Origin: Zelopaecilomyces penicillatus
Lineage: Eukaryota > Ascomycota > Sordariomycetes > Hypocreales > Pseudodiploosporaceae
DNA length: 64,000 bases
Direction of reading: 5' to 3'
NCBI GenBank assembly: GCA_005765155.1
Contig: VCCP01000005.1
Coordinates: 434,001-498,000, forward strand
Shown here: piece after piece, positions 33,865 to 44,667 of the stretch
How the letters are laid out: the number at the start of each line of letters is the position of its first letter
Numbering within the stretch: the first letter of the stretch is position 1
Position numbers and translations under genes: made by a program
The notes under the pieces: generated by a model
Databases searched by the model: none
Seen by the model: the letters and a program-made list of their open reading frames with translations, nothing else
Told to the model about the DNA's origin: nothing

Positions 33865-35001
33865 ATGGCCAACCAGACGTTCAAAATCTTGGTTCTCCCA
33901 GGAGACCATGTCGGCCCAGAAGTCATGGCCGAAACCCTCAAGGTTCTTGATGTGGTAGAGGAGCGCCGGTCAAATCTCAAGTTTGAGCGAACATTCGACC
34001 TTGTCGGCGGTTGCAGCATCGACAAGTATGGTCTGCCCGTTACGGACGACGTGTTGGACAAGGCCAGTCAGAGCGACGCCGTGCTCTTTGGCAGTGTAGG
34101 CGGCCCAGAGTGGGCAAACAGCTCACCAAACCCTGAAGCAGGCATCCTGGGTCTTCGCAAGCGCCTCAATGCATTCGCCAACCTGCGCCCTTGCCAAATC
34201 ATTGTCCCCTCGCTACTGGACGCTTCGCCTATCAAGCCCGATATTGTCAAGGGCACAAAGTTCATCGTCGTCAGGGAGAATTGTGGCGGCGCCTACTTCG
34301 GAACAAAGACCGAGGAGGCCGATGTCGCTTCTGACTTGTGGGTGTACACGCCACCCGAGGTGGAACGCTGTGCGAGGGTGGCGGCGGCCGTTGCGCGAAT
34401 GCTCGGGCGATCTGGGGATGGGAAAGGCGGAGGCGGACCGGCCGTCGTGTGGAGCGCCGACAAGGCGAATGTGTTGGCAAGTGGGCGGCTATGGCGCCGG
34501 GTTACGGATCAAGTCTTCAAGACGGAGTTTCCAGACATTGAGCTGCATCACCAGCTCGCCGACAGCATGGCTATGCTCATGGTGAAGAACCCTCGGGGCT
34601 TCAACGGTGTCATCCACACGGACAATACGTTTGGAGATATCTTGTCGGATATTTCTGGTGGCATCGTCGGCAGTCTGGGCACGCTGCCGAGCGCAAGCAT
34701 TTCAGGTATTCCCGGCGAGGGCAAATGCAATGGCATCTACGAACCAGTGCATGGCAGTGCGCCGGACATTGCTGGCAAAGGCATCGTCAACCCAGTTGCT
34801 CAGATCCTTAGCCTGGCTATGCTGCTGAGGTATTCATGTCTCCTCGTGGAGGAGGCGGCGGCCATCGAGCAGGCTGTTGAACGTGTGTTTGATGCCAAGG
34901 AGTCGGGGGGGCTTGGCATCAGGACGCGGGATATGGGAGGACTGGCGACGACTCAAGAGGTGGGGGATGCTGTTTGTGAGATTGTACGAAGTTTGTTGTA
35001 A
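33865..35001 (+). CDS. 3-isopropylmalate dehydrogenase-like enzyme
   Basis: Beta-decarboxylating dehydrogenase of the IPMDH/isocitrate dehydrogenase family. In leucine biosynthesis the enzyme converts 3-isopropylmalate to 2-oxoisocaproate. Intronless, 378 aa, close to the usual 360-370. Family motifs: LPGDHVGPEV at the start, LFGSVGGPEW, RKRLNAFANLRPC (substrate Arg residues), VRENCGGAYFG (catalytic Tyr), WSADKANVL (catalytic Lys), DNTFGDILSD (metal Asp residues) and the NAD-binding HGSAPDIAGKGIVNP. All key residues look intact. A copy among secondary-metabolite genes may serve chain extension (as an IPMDH homologue does for homotyrosine in echinocandin clusters), act as a self-resistance duplicate, or simply be a normal leucine gene. 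The sequence alone does not decide. Confidence 0.93.
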   Translation: MANQTFKILVLPGDHVGPEVMAETLKVLDVVEERRSNLKFERTFDLVGGCSIDKYGLPVTDDVLDKASQSDAVLFGSVGGPEWANSSPNPEAGILGLRKRLNAFANLRPCQIIVPSLLDASPIKPDIVKGTKFIVVRENCGGAYFGTKTEEADVASDLWVYTPPEVERCARVAAAVARMLGRSGDGKGGGGPAVVWSADKANVLASGRLWRRVTDQVFKTEFPDIELHHQLADSMAMLMVKNPRGFNGVIHTDNTFGDILSDISGGIVGSLGTLPSASISGIPGEGKCNGIYEPVHGSAPDIAGKGIVNPVAQILSLAMLLRYSCLLVEEAAAIEQAVERVFDAKESGGLGIRTRDMGGLATTQEVGDAVCEIVRSLL

Positions 35002-35149
35002 GCTTTGGAGGTTATAGGTACTAGTAGTCAAAGTAGATATAAATCTTGAACGACATATATATAAGTATCTTAATTGTGGTGATCGGGCGATGAAATGTTA
35101 TAAAGATCTTGAATTCACAACTATAAACAAGCTAAAACAATAGATCCAG

Positions 35150-36825
35150 CTACTCAACATAGGCCTTCTCATCACCGGTAACCATGGCCTCCCTCTCCAT
35201 GATGCCCCTCGTCTTTTTGGCCTTGTGATCAAGGAAAGACAAGCCACCCGCCCAAATAACCAACGCAATGCTACAAGCTATCATGGCCCACATGCCCCGC
35301 TAGAGAAAAGGCATGTTAGTACAAAATGTCATCCACACAGATTGTAGTTGTTGTTTAATACTTACAGTAAACCAAGGAGCCATGGAGGCGCCGTAGAAGA
35401 TGATGCTCCACCAAGCATTTACGGCATTGCTGCCCAGATTCATGCCAGCAAGAACCACGGCCCGGAACACGTCTTCTTCGTAGCGCATAGCGTCGTTGCA
35501 CCAGGCAAAAAATGTAGCTTGGCAAGCATACACGGATCCAGCCCAGTAGTATGCGCCAAAGGTGATGGAGGTGGAAGCTGGATTTGTGGGGTCCTTTGAG
35601 GCGACTAGGATCATTATTGAAGTTGCGATACCGGTGAGACCGATGAAGTAGGCGACAAGGTATCGCTTGCCGCCCATCAAATCAGTCAGGGTAGCCCAGA
35701 AAAGCGTGGAAATGATGCCCACGGCCGCAACACCGGTCGGATAGTTGTTCTTTTGAGAGACGGAGTACTTGTTGACGGGATGTGACTGGAGGAACAGCGC
35801 GAGGAGGGCGTTGGTGCTGAAGGACTCTGTCTCGCCGGCGATGATCCAGAGAACGACGAAGCCCCACCAATACCAAGAGGTCAACACCTTCTTGAGAAAC
35901 CCTAGAGACATGGGCGAGCGCTCACGCAATTCTGGCAGACGAGCGATAGCCAGGCTCCTCTCCTCATCGCTGAGATAGAAAGCCTTTGTTGTGTGTGGTG
36001 TATCTGGGAAAAGGAAGAAGCCATACAACGCAACCGGAATAGTAAGAAGGCCGTCAATGATAAACAACCAACGCCAGCCACTAAGTCCAAGACGATTATG
36101 CAGACTCTTGTGGATTCCCGTCTGAATAAACCCGCCGATGAGCGTCCCAGCCAGTCCAGAGGCAGTAAAAATGCCACTGCGCTTTCCTAATTCGCGCTCT
36201 GTGTACCACGCTCCCAGGATATAATGAGTGCCCACGAACGTAGACGCCTCACAAAGACCCTGGAAGAACCGGATGGCCATAATGGACTGGGGATTTTTGA
36301 CGGACGCGGTAACCATGGTGAGGCCGCCCCAGAGCACCATCATCAATGGGAACCAGATACCTGGTCTCACATAGTGAAGAGACAAGTTGGAGGGTATTTG
36401 TCCCAAGACATAGCTAGTTCAGTCAGTCGAAGTGAGCAGTAGACTGTGAGGGGGAAAACACGCACCCAACTGTGAAGCAGGTATTGATTATGTTCAATTG
36501 ATTGCCCTGGAAGTTGAGCTCCTCTTTCATTCCCGACACATAGGCATTGGAAAGATTAGAGCGATCCAGCTAGATGGTAACAAAAGATGTTATGTTAGCT
36601 TCAGTCAACGTCATTGAGTTTTAGGACGAGTGGCAAAAAGGGGTTAGGTAGACTTGCATAATTGACAAAGTAGCTCAAGCAGCAGAAGCTGAGGATGAAA
36701 AAATCGATTTTGCGGATCAGAACACGCTCCCCAGGCTGATAGGTGATATTGAGATAGTCGCGGACCCTAGAAGGCAACATTGGATGATTGTCGGTGATGC
36801 TGATGATATTGATTGATTCTGACAA
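35150..36825 (-). CDS. MFS transporter, anion:cation symporter (Dal5/allantoate-permease-like) family
   Basis: Multi-pass membrane transporter, 489 aa by my model. Exons 36658-36825, 36466-36569, 35366-36413 and 35150-35299. Intron 1 (36570-36657) starts with GC (GCAAGT), a GC-AG intron, which links VNY to LDRSNLSNAYVSGM, the family's signature after TM1. Introns 2 (52 nt) and 3 (66 nt) are GT-AG. Other family features: WGGLTMVTA and GWRWLFIIDGLLTIPVALYGF, about 12 hydrophobic segments, and a basic C-terminus. This family imports organic anions such as allantoate, nicotinate or pantothenate rather than being the usual DHA1/DHA2 drug exporter. Its position next to the IPMDH-like gene is compatible with uptake or export of an organic acid. 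Confidence 0.88.
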
Positions 36826-37005
36826 GGATCAAAAAATTTTACTGGTGGGACTGGAGAAGGATGGATGGAGAAGTCAACGGTCAGACTCGGGAGGAAGGGA
36901 GGCGACACTGTGGGTTAATGTTTAAAGAGGATATCAGAGATGAGTGTCTAGGTGTTTTTATCTGGCAAAAGGTGGGGGCCGCCCTGGAGGCATTCATGTC
37001 ATGTT

Positions 37006-37030
37006 GATGGATGGATGGATGGCTGGATGG
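37006..37030. repeat. Microsatellite, GATG/GGAT tetranucleotide
   Basis: Four tandem GATG units followed by an imperfect continuation. A likely length-variable marker; no coding role seen. Confidence 0.8.
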
Positions 37031-37900
37031 AATCTCCAAGAAGTAAATCCCAAGATGGATGGATTGCCAGCCGACATCATGTTTGACAGAGAGGATGTGG
37101 CGCGCGCATGAACGCTATCGATAGAACATCCAGTGGAGAGCGCGCTGTTTCCCCCATCCGTGCCTCCTATAAACCCCACTGACAAAACTGGGCACCCCCC
37201 ACTAAGAGGCGCTACAAGGGCGCCGCCACTGGAAGCCGCCTCAGAAGAAGACCCGACGGTTAGCTTCGCAGCTTTCGCTCGCCAAGAGACGTCATCGTCA
37301 TCGTGGACCATGTTTCTCTCCAAAGCCACACCCGTCGCTTATGATGTTTTTTAATGTGGTGTGTGCCCGGTATCCGGTTCTGCCTGCCGGGTCAGCACGG
37401 GCGCTCGTCTTTTAAAGAATGCCTACTAGAAACACACGCTTGTAGGCTTTTCTCCAAGAATTAGTATGTATAATTAAGGTAATTAGGTAAAAGTGATAAT
37501 AATAAAGGGCGGTTGACGACAAAAAGTTGGGGTTAATAATTGCGGAGACTGATACGATGAATAACGTGGGGTGCAGGTACACTAGCCATGAGCATTGACG
37601 AGACAACCATGAAACTAATGTCATTAATGATTAAACTCATCAAAAGGTCGTCAATGGGAGACCCGCATCTAGGTTGGAGCCTATCCAACCATCGTGCTGC
37701 TAGTTGTATTCCCAAAGGTGACAAGTCAACCCACCGATCCTTACCATTACCATGTAACCGAACTGTCAACGAATGGTTCCGTAATTGTTCTCCGCTGACA
37801 TCTAATATTTGCCACGAGTGTCCGAGAGCCGCAGTATGTTGTTTTTTCCCACATTCACTCACCTGGGGAGGTTTTGTTCGCCGAGTTGCGACGGAGCTTA

Positions 37901-37916
37901 CACACACACACACACA
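37901..37916. repeat. Microsatellite (CA)8
   Basis: Eight CA dinucleotides in noncoding sequence upstream of the amidase gene. Confidence 0.85.
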
Positions 37917-38142
37917 GTAACGAGCAACGACTGTAGCAGATTTATATGCCACGTACACTGACTGACTGATCTTCCGACGGACCAACAGCGTATAGATACA
38001 CCAAAATAAACATTACCGACTATTCCCTGCAAACGAGGTCCTGTGATTGATTCCTGTGATGGACTATTGCCCATGCTAATTCGCTATTGTAGCACCCCGC
38101 CGATGTCGCTTCCCGCCGTCTTGTCATTATTGCTGCTCTCCC

Positions 38143-38152
38143 ATCTCCCGTA
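38143..38152 (+). promoter_or_regulatory. Candidate tox-box (bANK regulator site)
   Basis: The ten bases ATCTCCCGTA match the published ToxE-bound consensus ATCTCNCGNA exactly. The site lies 631 nt upstream of the amidase start. A bANK-class regulator is encoded in this window, so the match is worth noting. By chance a match to eight fixed positions is expected about once or twice in a window this size (both strands), so one hit is weak support. Confidence 0.25.
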
Positions 38153-38782
38153 AACATAAGCCGATGCGACTTTTCCGATGCCGGCCGGGCGCACCAACCT
38201 CAAATATTTGCGGGAATACGGACAACAATCTGTTCGGTTGGTCTTTTACGAAACGGGTGTCCGGCACGGAGCTCCGTCATTTTTATTGATATTATTTGTA
38301 GTCCTGATCAAAACAAAGCTCCTAGTTATTTTAACTTGGTTTGCGACGGGGCTTGCCAGTTCATGTTAGTTGCTTCAGGTACAATGACTCAGTATTACTT
38401 TCTACCTGCTCTGACCCTTAGTCAACCGTTATCCGCCAGTTCGCCGCCTGTGCCTCGGCAGACCCTAATGCGTATGATTCCGATATGTGATTACTTCGCT
38501 CCATGACCCCTCAATGGAATTGAACCAATCCTCCGCCCCCCGCTCATGGTGAATACATGTATCTGCTTTACCTAGTACCTTGCAATATCACTACCATTTA
38601 CGGCTTTGTGCATCACTTTGCTTTGCTTGAATTTCCGATTCGGCATTTGACGGCTTTCTTTATCTTATACCTAACAAACAGGCTCACCAACCTCATTCTT
38701 CCATTAACTCACAACTTCACAATCCTCACTACCCTAGAGTAAGAAACGTTCGGACTGAATTAGTTCAAAAAAAATAAATACA

Positions 38783-40653
38783 ATGGCCGCAGATACAGCC
38801 TCTGTCTCTTGGGAATCAGTTGCGTCTCAGAAACGCGATTCCCTACTATCGTCTATCCCAAAGGAATGGCTGATTCCCACTGAGCTGGCACCCCCATCAA
38901 CTCAAGACGATGTGACGACATGGCCTGAGCAGTCCGGCTGGTTCACACAAGAAGAGCTGGCCATCACCAATTCCAATGCAACAAGTCTGCTCGCTCAGCT
39001 GGCAGCAGGTCAACTCACATCAGAAGAAGTGACAAGAGCCTTTTGCAAACGAGCATCTGCAGCCCACCAACTTGTAAGTCCTTGAGGTCTCTGTTTACCA
39101 CTTTTTCGCATCATCTTGTTCACGCTTTCCATCCAAGGTCAATTGTCTTTCCGAAACCTGCTTTGATCGGGCCATTGCATCCGCCAAAGCACGCGATGCG
39201 CATTTTGCAACAACAGGCAAGCCGATAGGTCCTCTCCACGGCCTCCCCATATCGCTCAAAGATAACTTTAATCTCCTTGGTCTTGATTCTACGGTTGGGT
39301 TTGTTTGCCACGTGGGGGATGCTGCCGACTCAGACTCAACACTGACTGAACTTCTTGAAGAAGCTGGAGCTGTCTTTTACGTAAAGACAAATGTCCCTAC
39401 CGCTATGATGATTGCTGAGACTGTCAATAATGTCTTTGGGAGGACGCTCAATCCGCTGAACAGGCGGACGACGAGTGGTGGAAGTTCTGGTGGAGAGTCT
39501 GCCCTTCTTGCTATGAAGGGTAGTCCTCTTGGAGTAGGCAGTGACATTGGTGAGACGGCCCTCTGAGAATTCATTTCCCCCCATTTGCTAAATCTCATGA
39601 ATTTCTAGGTGGCTCTCTCCGGATACCTGCCGCATGTACTGGATTGTTCACGCTCCGCGCCTCTGGGGGGCGCTTCCCTACCCGTAATTGTCGATCTGGT
39701 ATGGCCGGGCAAGAAGCCATCGCATCAGTAAACGGACCCATGGCCCGCACCCTCGCTGACGTGGAACTTTATTCCAAAATCGTCATCGAGTCAGAACCAT
39801 GGCTTCGCGACCCACGTTGTATGCCAATTCCATGGCGAGCCGTGGACCTGCCAAAAAAGCTCAAGATTGCTGTCCTGTGGGACGACGGCCTTGTCCGACC
39901 GACCCCACCCGTGATTCGCGCTCTTAAGGAAACTGTTGAAAAGTTAAAGGCAGCCGGTCATGATATTATCGAATGGGACCCCGTCGATCAAAAGGACGGC
40001 CTGATCCTGATGGGTCGAATGTTTGTGGCAGATGGAGGTCTGGCAATTAGAAATGATCTAGAGCGCGCTGGTGAGCCTTGGAGGCCTGAGATGGACCTTT
40101 TCCGGGATGCGAAAGAACTAGGGACGTACGATATGTGGAAGCTTCAGCTGGAACGAACAGCCTACCAGAACCATTACTTGGATCGCTGGAACAAAGCTGG
40201 CATTGACGCCATTTTAACCCCAACAGTGCCGTTTAACACGGTAACTCACGGCGTGTTCAGGCATGGCAAGTCCCCCCTCCCTTTTATGCACTCCAATAAG
40301 TTGTATTTCATGAATCTAATTTTGTTTTAGTTGGTTACACTGGCGTTTACAACGTCCTTGACTATTCATGTGTCTCCTTCGCTACCGGCATGACGGTTGA
40401 CAAGGCCGTAGATATTCATGACCCAGCGTATGAGCCTTTAGCCTTGGATCCAGAATGCAAACTAAACCAGTCCACATGTAAGTTTAATGTCCCCTTGCTA
40501 ACTTTTTTAAGTTTGTAAGGGCTAATAAGTTGGGACAAAAAAGATGATGCCACATTGATGCACGGAATGCCGGTCAGTCTCCAATTAGTAGCGCGAAGGT
40601 TCGAGGAGGAAAAGGTTCTGGCTATAACGAAACGTGTTTTGGAGGCATTGTAA
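38783..40653 (+). CDS. Amidase (amidase-signature family)
   Basis: Ser-cisSer-Lys amide hydrolase, 538 aa in my model. Exons 38783-39073, 39138-39549, 39609-40265, 40331-40477 and 40544-40653. Introns are 59-66 nt; intron 3 (40266-40330) has a GCAAGT donor, making it GC-AG. All junctions restore frame and conserved sequence, e.g. SDIGGSLRIPA across intron 2 and the GYTGVYN region after intron 3. Catalytic residues: Lys138 in PISLKDN, the cis-Ser in SGGSSGGE (about 213-214) and nucleophile Ser237 in GGSLR. It resembles fungal acetamidase-type enzymes. It could hydrolyse an amide intermediate in the cluster or be a nutritional amidase. Neighbours are the MFS transporter (divergent) and a P450 (convergent, 214 nt apart). 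Confidence 0.9.
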
Positions 40654-40867
40654 GAGACTCATTTATAGTTGAGAAATGAAATTGCACTACTTGTAGTTTC
40701 TGATACTTGGCCCTTTTGTGGCTGTTTTTCCTATCCTAATTCGGTCTTGTCTGAGCCCTGATCGACCTCCTGTTCAATTGTTTTCCACAGAAGAAGCTGT
40801 CTGAGTTAGATTGGACGTCATTTTTAATCTCGTTACCCAAGTGACCTTGTTCAAAAACTGCCTCAGC

Positions 40868-42551
40868 TCAATCAGAATGAATGCTCCAGTCCAAATGACG
40901 AGAATCAGGCTTCCCCCATGGCTTCTCATTCTCACTTTGCCGAATCAAATCCTCATGCTTGGCACTTCGCGGCTTAATACTACAAGGGAACTGTTTCGGC
41001 TTGCTGATGATTCCAGGAGTACCTTCTGGCTTGGTCCCCATCTGTTGGCCATCGACGTCGACTGCCTTTCCAATATCGAAAACAGCGAGTATTTGCGCAA
41101 CAGTGATAAACACCATGGAGTGGGCAAAGGCGCGGCCGGGACATATTCTCCGCCCAGAGCCAAAGGCCATGGGATCTGGACTTGGTTCATTGCGTGGTAC
41201 AAGGTATCTGTCTGGACAAAACGCTTCTGGATCTGCATATACATCGGGATCGTGAAGAAGCCACTGAATAGCGAGTAGGATGTAGGCACCTTTGGGGATA
41301 AGGTAGCCGTCATACATGACATCCTCATCTACCATGTGTGGAAATGACATTGGGAGAGTAGGATGCCAGCGGTATATTTCCTTGACCAATGCCTTAACGT
41401 AAGGTAACTCCTCTTCATCCTCAAACCGTGGCAGCCGTTCACCTTTGGTTACGCGATCAATCTCTTCCTGCGCCTTGCGTTGTGCTTCAGGGTACATAGC
41501 CATAGCCAAAATAAAGCTTGTCAAGCTGACCGAAGTCGAGTCCGTTGCACCAGCATAAAGAGTCGCGGCAGTCCACTTAGCGTCATCCTCATCAACACGG
41601 CTTAGCTCAATCTTCTCAGAGGCGCTGTAGCCAAGTTGCTGGAGCAGATTGGATAGATATGACGGTTGGGAAGCAGGGTCTGTCATCTTTTGCTTCACAA
41701 ACGCGTATGGGATATCTGCGACCTTGAGATTCACCTGTTTGTACTCTCGGGCCTTCTTTTTAAAGCCCGCGCCGGGGAAGCTATCGGGCAGATACCTAAG
41801 AAGGGGAAACGTATCCACCAACCATCTCAATGGCTCGGCAGCTTGCGTGACATTGGTTAGCATTGTTTCAATCAAGTCCACTAGAGGGTCGGCTTGGTCG
41901 CGTTCGATGGAATAGCCATATGTGGACTTGAGAATAATGGCGCCGGTCTCGCTGTAGTGGACCTTGGTTACCTATGGGTCCACGCGATGTGATCTTTTTA
42001 TAGAAAGATATTTGAACTTACGTTCTAAAGAGTTTCATCAAATCCTGTTGTGGATTTTTTAAAAGCTGTAACAGGAGCCACCTCGACTCAGTGTCGTAAA
42101 TATCGTTATATCTAGCTGATGCCACTTTTGTACCGAGATGCTGATGGGAAAACTTTCGACGTCGGCGGAAGCAGGCGTCATAAGGCTGGATGGACATGAG
42201 TTGGCCAAAGTCACACAATCCATGAAGAAATTCCATTCTCGGCCGCGCTGAGGTCTGCAAGGAATGCTTCTCAAGAATGTAGTGTGCCGCCTCCCTGCTA
42301 TGAATCAAGATGAGGGTCGTGTTCATCACAGTGACGGAGCTGATGGGACCATAGAGATCTTTATGCTTCAGCCAGTGTATCCATTCGGGGCCGTCTTTTG
42401 GCGGGAGATCCATCATGTTTCCAATGATAGGCCATGGTTTAGGGCTAGGGGGGAGGTTCCGACGAGCGGCATTGCGGAAGAATAGTTGATAGATGAGAAG
42501 GCAGAGCAAACAAGTGATGCTACCGTAGATGGTAAAAGAGTTGTTCTCCAT
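40868..42551 (-). CDS. Cytochrome P450 (OrdA/CYP620-like microsomal monooxygenase)
   Basis: Haem monooxygenase of the endoplasmic reticulum, 537 aa. Exons 42022-42551 and 40868-41951, intron 41952-42021 (70 nt). The acceptor CTACAG was chosen over an upstream ATAG because it restores LFRT-ETGAIILKSTYGY without a stop. Features: N-terminal membrane helix (about residues 8-26), PPSPKPWPIIGNM proline hinge, I-helix AGATDSTS, ExxR in KEIYRWHP, PDRYLVP block and haem-Cys loop FGSGRRICPGR. The start is the ATG at 42551; the open frame continues upstream only to a TTG. It is transcribed divergently from a terpene synthase 1 kb away, so oxidation of a sesquiterpene is the most natural guess. Confidence 0.9.
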
Positions 42552-43584
42552 AACGGCAATTGCACTGATAAATACAACAGGTAACAAAATAATAGTCAAG
42601 TTTGTTGTTTTAGAATTTCTTGATGTTGTTCTTGGATTGAATTATTATATCCAGTACTGCCCCATGCGACATGGATAGACCGTTGCATGTGCTTCTCCCA
42701 TAACTCTGGCTAGTCATGTCCCGTTCGATCGATTCGATCACATGCCCCAATGGTTCACCACCGACAGACGCGTTAATGTACCAATTGCAGAGGAAAAAAA
42801 AAAAGAAAGCCTGCATTAGCTGTTGCGGAAATATTCCTCCGAACCGCTGTCAGAGATGTTGGCGAGTCAGTTACCGTTACAAAATAGCAGGCTATTTGCG
42901 TCCACATTCCGATACATCAATTTTATTAGCTAAAAGAGATCGACTCGAGCATCGATCGTCGAGATAAAAAAAAGAAATACCAAGACAAATAGGCCAGTCC
43001 AGATGTCAAACTATATTACTACAGCCCTATGAACATGGAATCGGTGTTTGACACTTGGGCACGGATCGAGAAACGGTATGTTGATCGACAGAGGCGCATG
43101 ATCAGGGTCCAAAATTTACTCTACATGAGTAGAACCACGTTTTCCGCGGAGAAAGGCCCAGAAAGCGAAATTAGAATATTAGCTATTTGTTTTTTTGTAG
43201 ACGCTTTACCACTGAGACTAGGAGTGTCATTGTTCATAACTCCTGGCTTGGCATCTAAACTAAAGGTGGCCAAGGGATACATTGGATAGAGCGAGAAAAG
43301 AGAGAAGTGCACTAGATGACTCGAGCTGCATTTTCAACAGTGATATCGGTTGTGTAATAAGGACTTCAAAATTATATTTACGGTGTGTGTTATGATAAAT
43401 ACCCATTTATCATGGGCCGCAGGGTTCCATCGTCTCCTTTCAACCAACTATTAATATAGCATCCAGTGTGTTTTTCGTCACGTCACAGCCTGCAAGAACC
43501 AATTGTCTCATATTTTTAAGTTCTAATCTACGTTATTTATGTGCACAACTTGGCCTTTGTTTCTTCTATTTTAGACAAACGAAG
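42552..43584. promoter_or_regulatory. Divergent promoter between the P450 and the terpene synthase
   Basis: About 1 kb head-to-head spacer containing an A11-type homopolymer near 42,795. No gene with motif support. Shared regulation of the two flanking genes is plausible. Confidence 0.45.
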
Positions 43585-44667
43585 ATGTCTAGTTTTCCCC
43601 ACTCAACGGAACGAACAAGCCACAATTCAGAAAAGGCTGCAATGAAAACTACGGCACAGAAGGTTTTTGATGCCCAACTCAGTTTGGATGCCCAGCTTAG
43701 GGCCTTACGCATTCCTTTATTCCGGTTTCCATGGCCGGCAGCTTGCGCCGACAATTTGGAGTGTGTTGAGAAAAAGACAGTTGAGTGGGCTGATCAGTAT
43801 GGATTACTTGTTGACAAGGCATATCGCAGACGTGCTGAGCGCTCCCGGTATGCCTGGCTTGCCGGACGATGTTATCCCAAGGCAGATGAAGAACTGTTGC
43901 AGGTGGTCTCTGATCTCATGATATGGTTTTTCATTGTGGATGATTTGTTCGTCGACCGGGTTGAGGTGCTTACAGTGGATACACTACGCAATCTGACAGC
44001 TATTATCGATGTTCTAGACTATAATTGCCTTGGGCAAGACCCCGTCTTTGGAGAAGCTGCATGGCTGGATTTGATACAGCGACTGCAGAAGCTCCTGTCA
44101 GCTGAGCACTTTTCGAGATTTGCTCAGGGGATGCGTCTTTGGGTAACGACGGCGGGGTTGCAGATTCTCAACCACATCAACCCCAAATCAGTAGGCATTC
44201 GCCAATACGAAACAATTCGATGCCATACCAGCGGCACGAATCCATGCCTCGCACTAGCAGATGCTGCCAATGGCGGCTCCATAGATCCAAACGAATTCTA
44301 CAGCTCGGACGCACAAATACTCCTCCGACACGCAAACAACATCGTCTGCTGGAGCAACGATATCCAGAGTTCCATAGTGGAGATGCGTCAGCCCGGTCAG
44401 TTTCGAAACATGGTTGTCATCTACGCCGAGAATGGCCGTACACTCCAGGAGAGCGTCGACTACACTGCTGAGCGGGTACGTCGGGAGATTTCGAGCTTTG
44501 CAACTCTCGCTGAGCAAGTAAAGCTGTACGGCTCTCCACGGCTTAGGGGGTTTGTTGAGGGGCTTCAGTATTGGATTCGTGGGTACCAGGACTGGGTGGA
44601 GCTGGACACGGAGCGCTATGCCGCCAACCATGCGGCTGCGGATGCAGATGACCGGGGGTTGATTTAG
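43585..44667 (+). CDS. Class I terpene synthase (sesquiterpene cyclase-like)
   Basis: Ionises a prenyl diphosphate and cyclises it, most likely farnesyl diphosphate judging by size. Intronless, 360 aa, typical of a single-domain fungal sesquiterpene synthase. The aspartate-rich Mg2+ motif is DDLFVD (119-124, in WFFIVDDLFVD) and the NSE/DTE motif is NDIQSSIVE (258-266). An RY pair near the C-terminus (DTERY) matches the usual diphosphate-sensing residues. The open frame extends upstream to 43468, but the ATG at 43585 is the natural start. It shares a promoter region with the P450 on the other strand. The class is firm; the cyclisation product cannot be read from sequence. Confidence 0.92.
   Translation: MSSFPHSTERTSHNSEKAAMKTTAQKVFDAQLSLDAQLRALRIPLFRFPWPAACADNLECVEKKTVEWADQYGLLVDKAYRRRAERSRYAWLAGRCYPKADEELLQVVSDLMIWFFIVDDLFVDRVEVLTVDTLRNLTAIIDVLDYNCLGQDPVFGEAAWLDLIQRLQKLLSAEHFSRFAQGMRLWVTTAGLQILNHINPKSVGIRQYETIRCHTSGTNPCLALADAANGGSIDPNEFYSSDAQILLRHANNIVCWSNDIQSSIVEMRQPGQFRNMVVIYAENGRTLQESVDYTAERVRREISSFATLAEQVKLYGSPRLRGFVEGLQYWIRGYQDWVELDTERYAANHAAADADDRGLI

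Larger units (their letters stand above)
36826..38782. other. Intergenic region with microsatellites
   Basis: About 2 kb of divergent spacer between the MFS transporter and the amidase, containing both promoters. It carries a GATG tetranucleotide tract, a CA tract and one match to the ToxE tox-box consensus. No gene with motif support on either strand. Confidence 0.5.

Noticed and set aside
37006..37030. GATG repeat as a CRISPR-like or centromeric array
   Set aside because: It is a simple tetranucleotide microsatellite without spacers, and the genome is eukaryotic.
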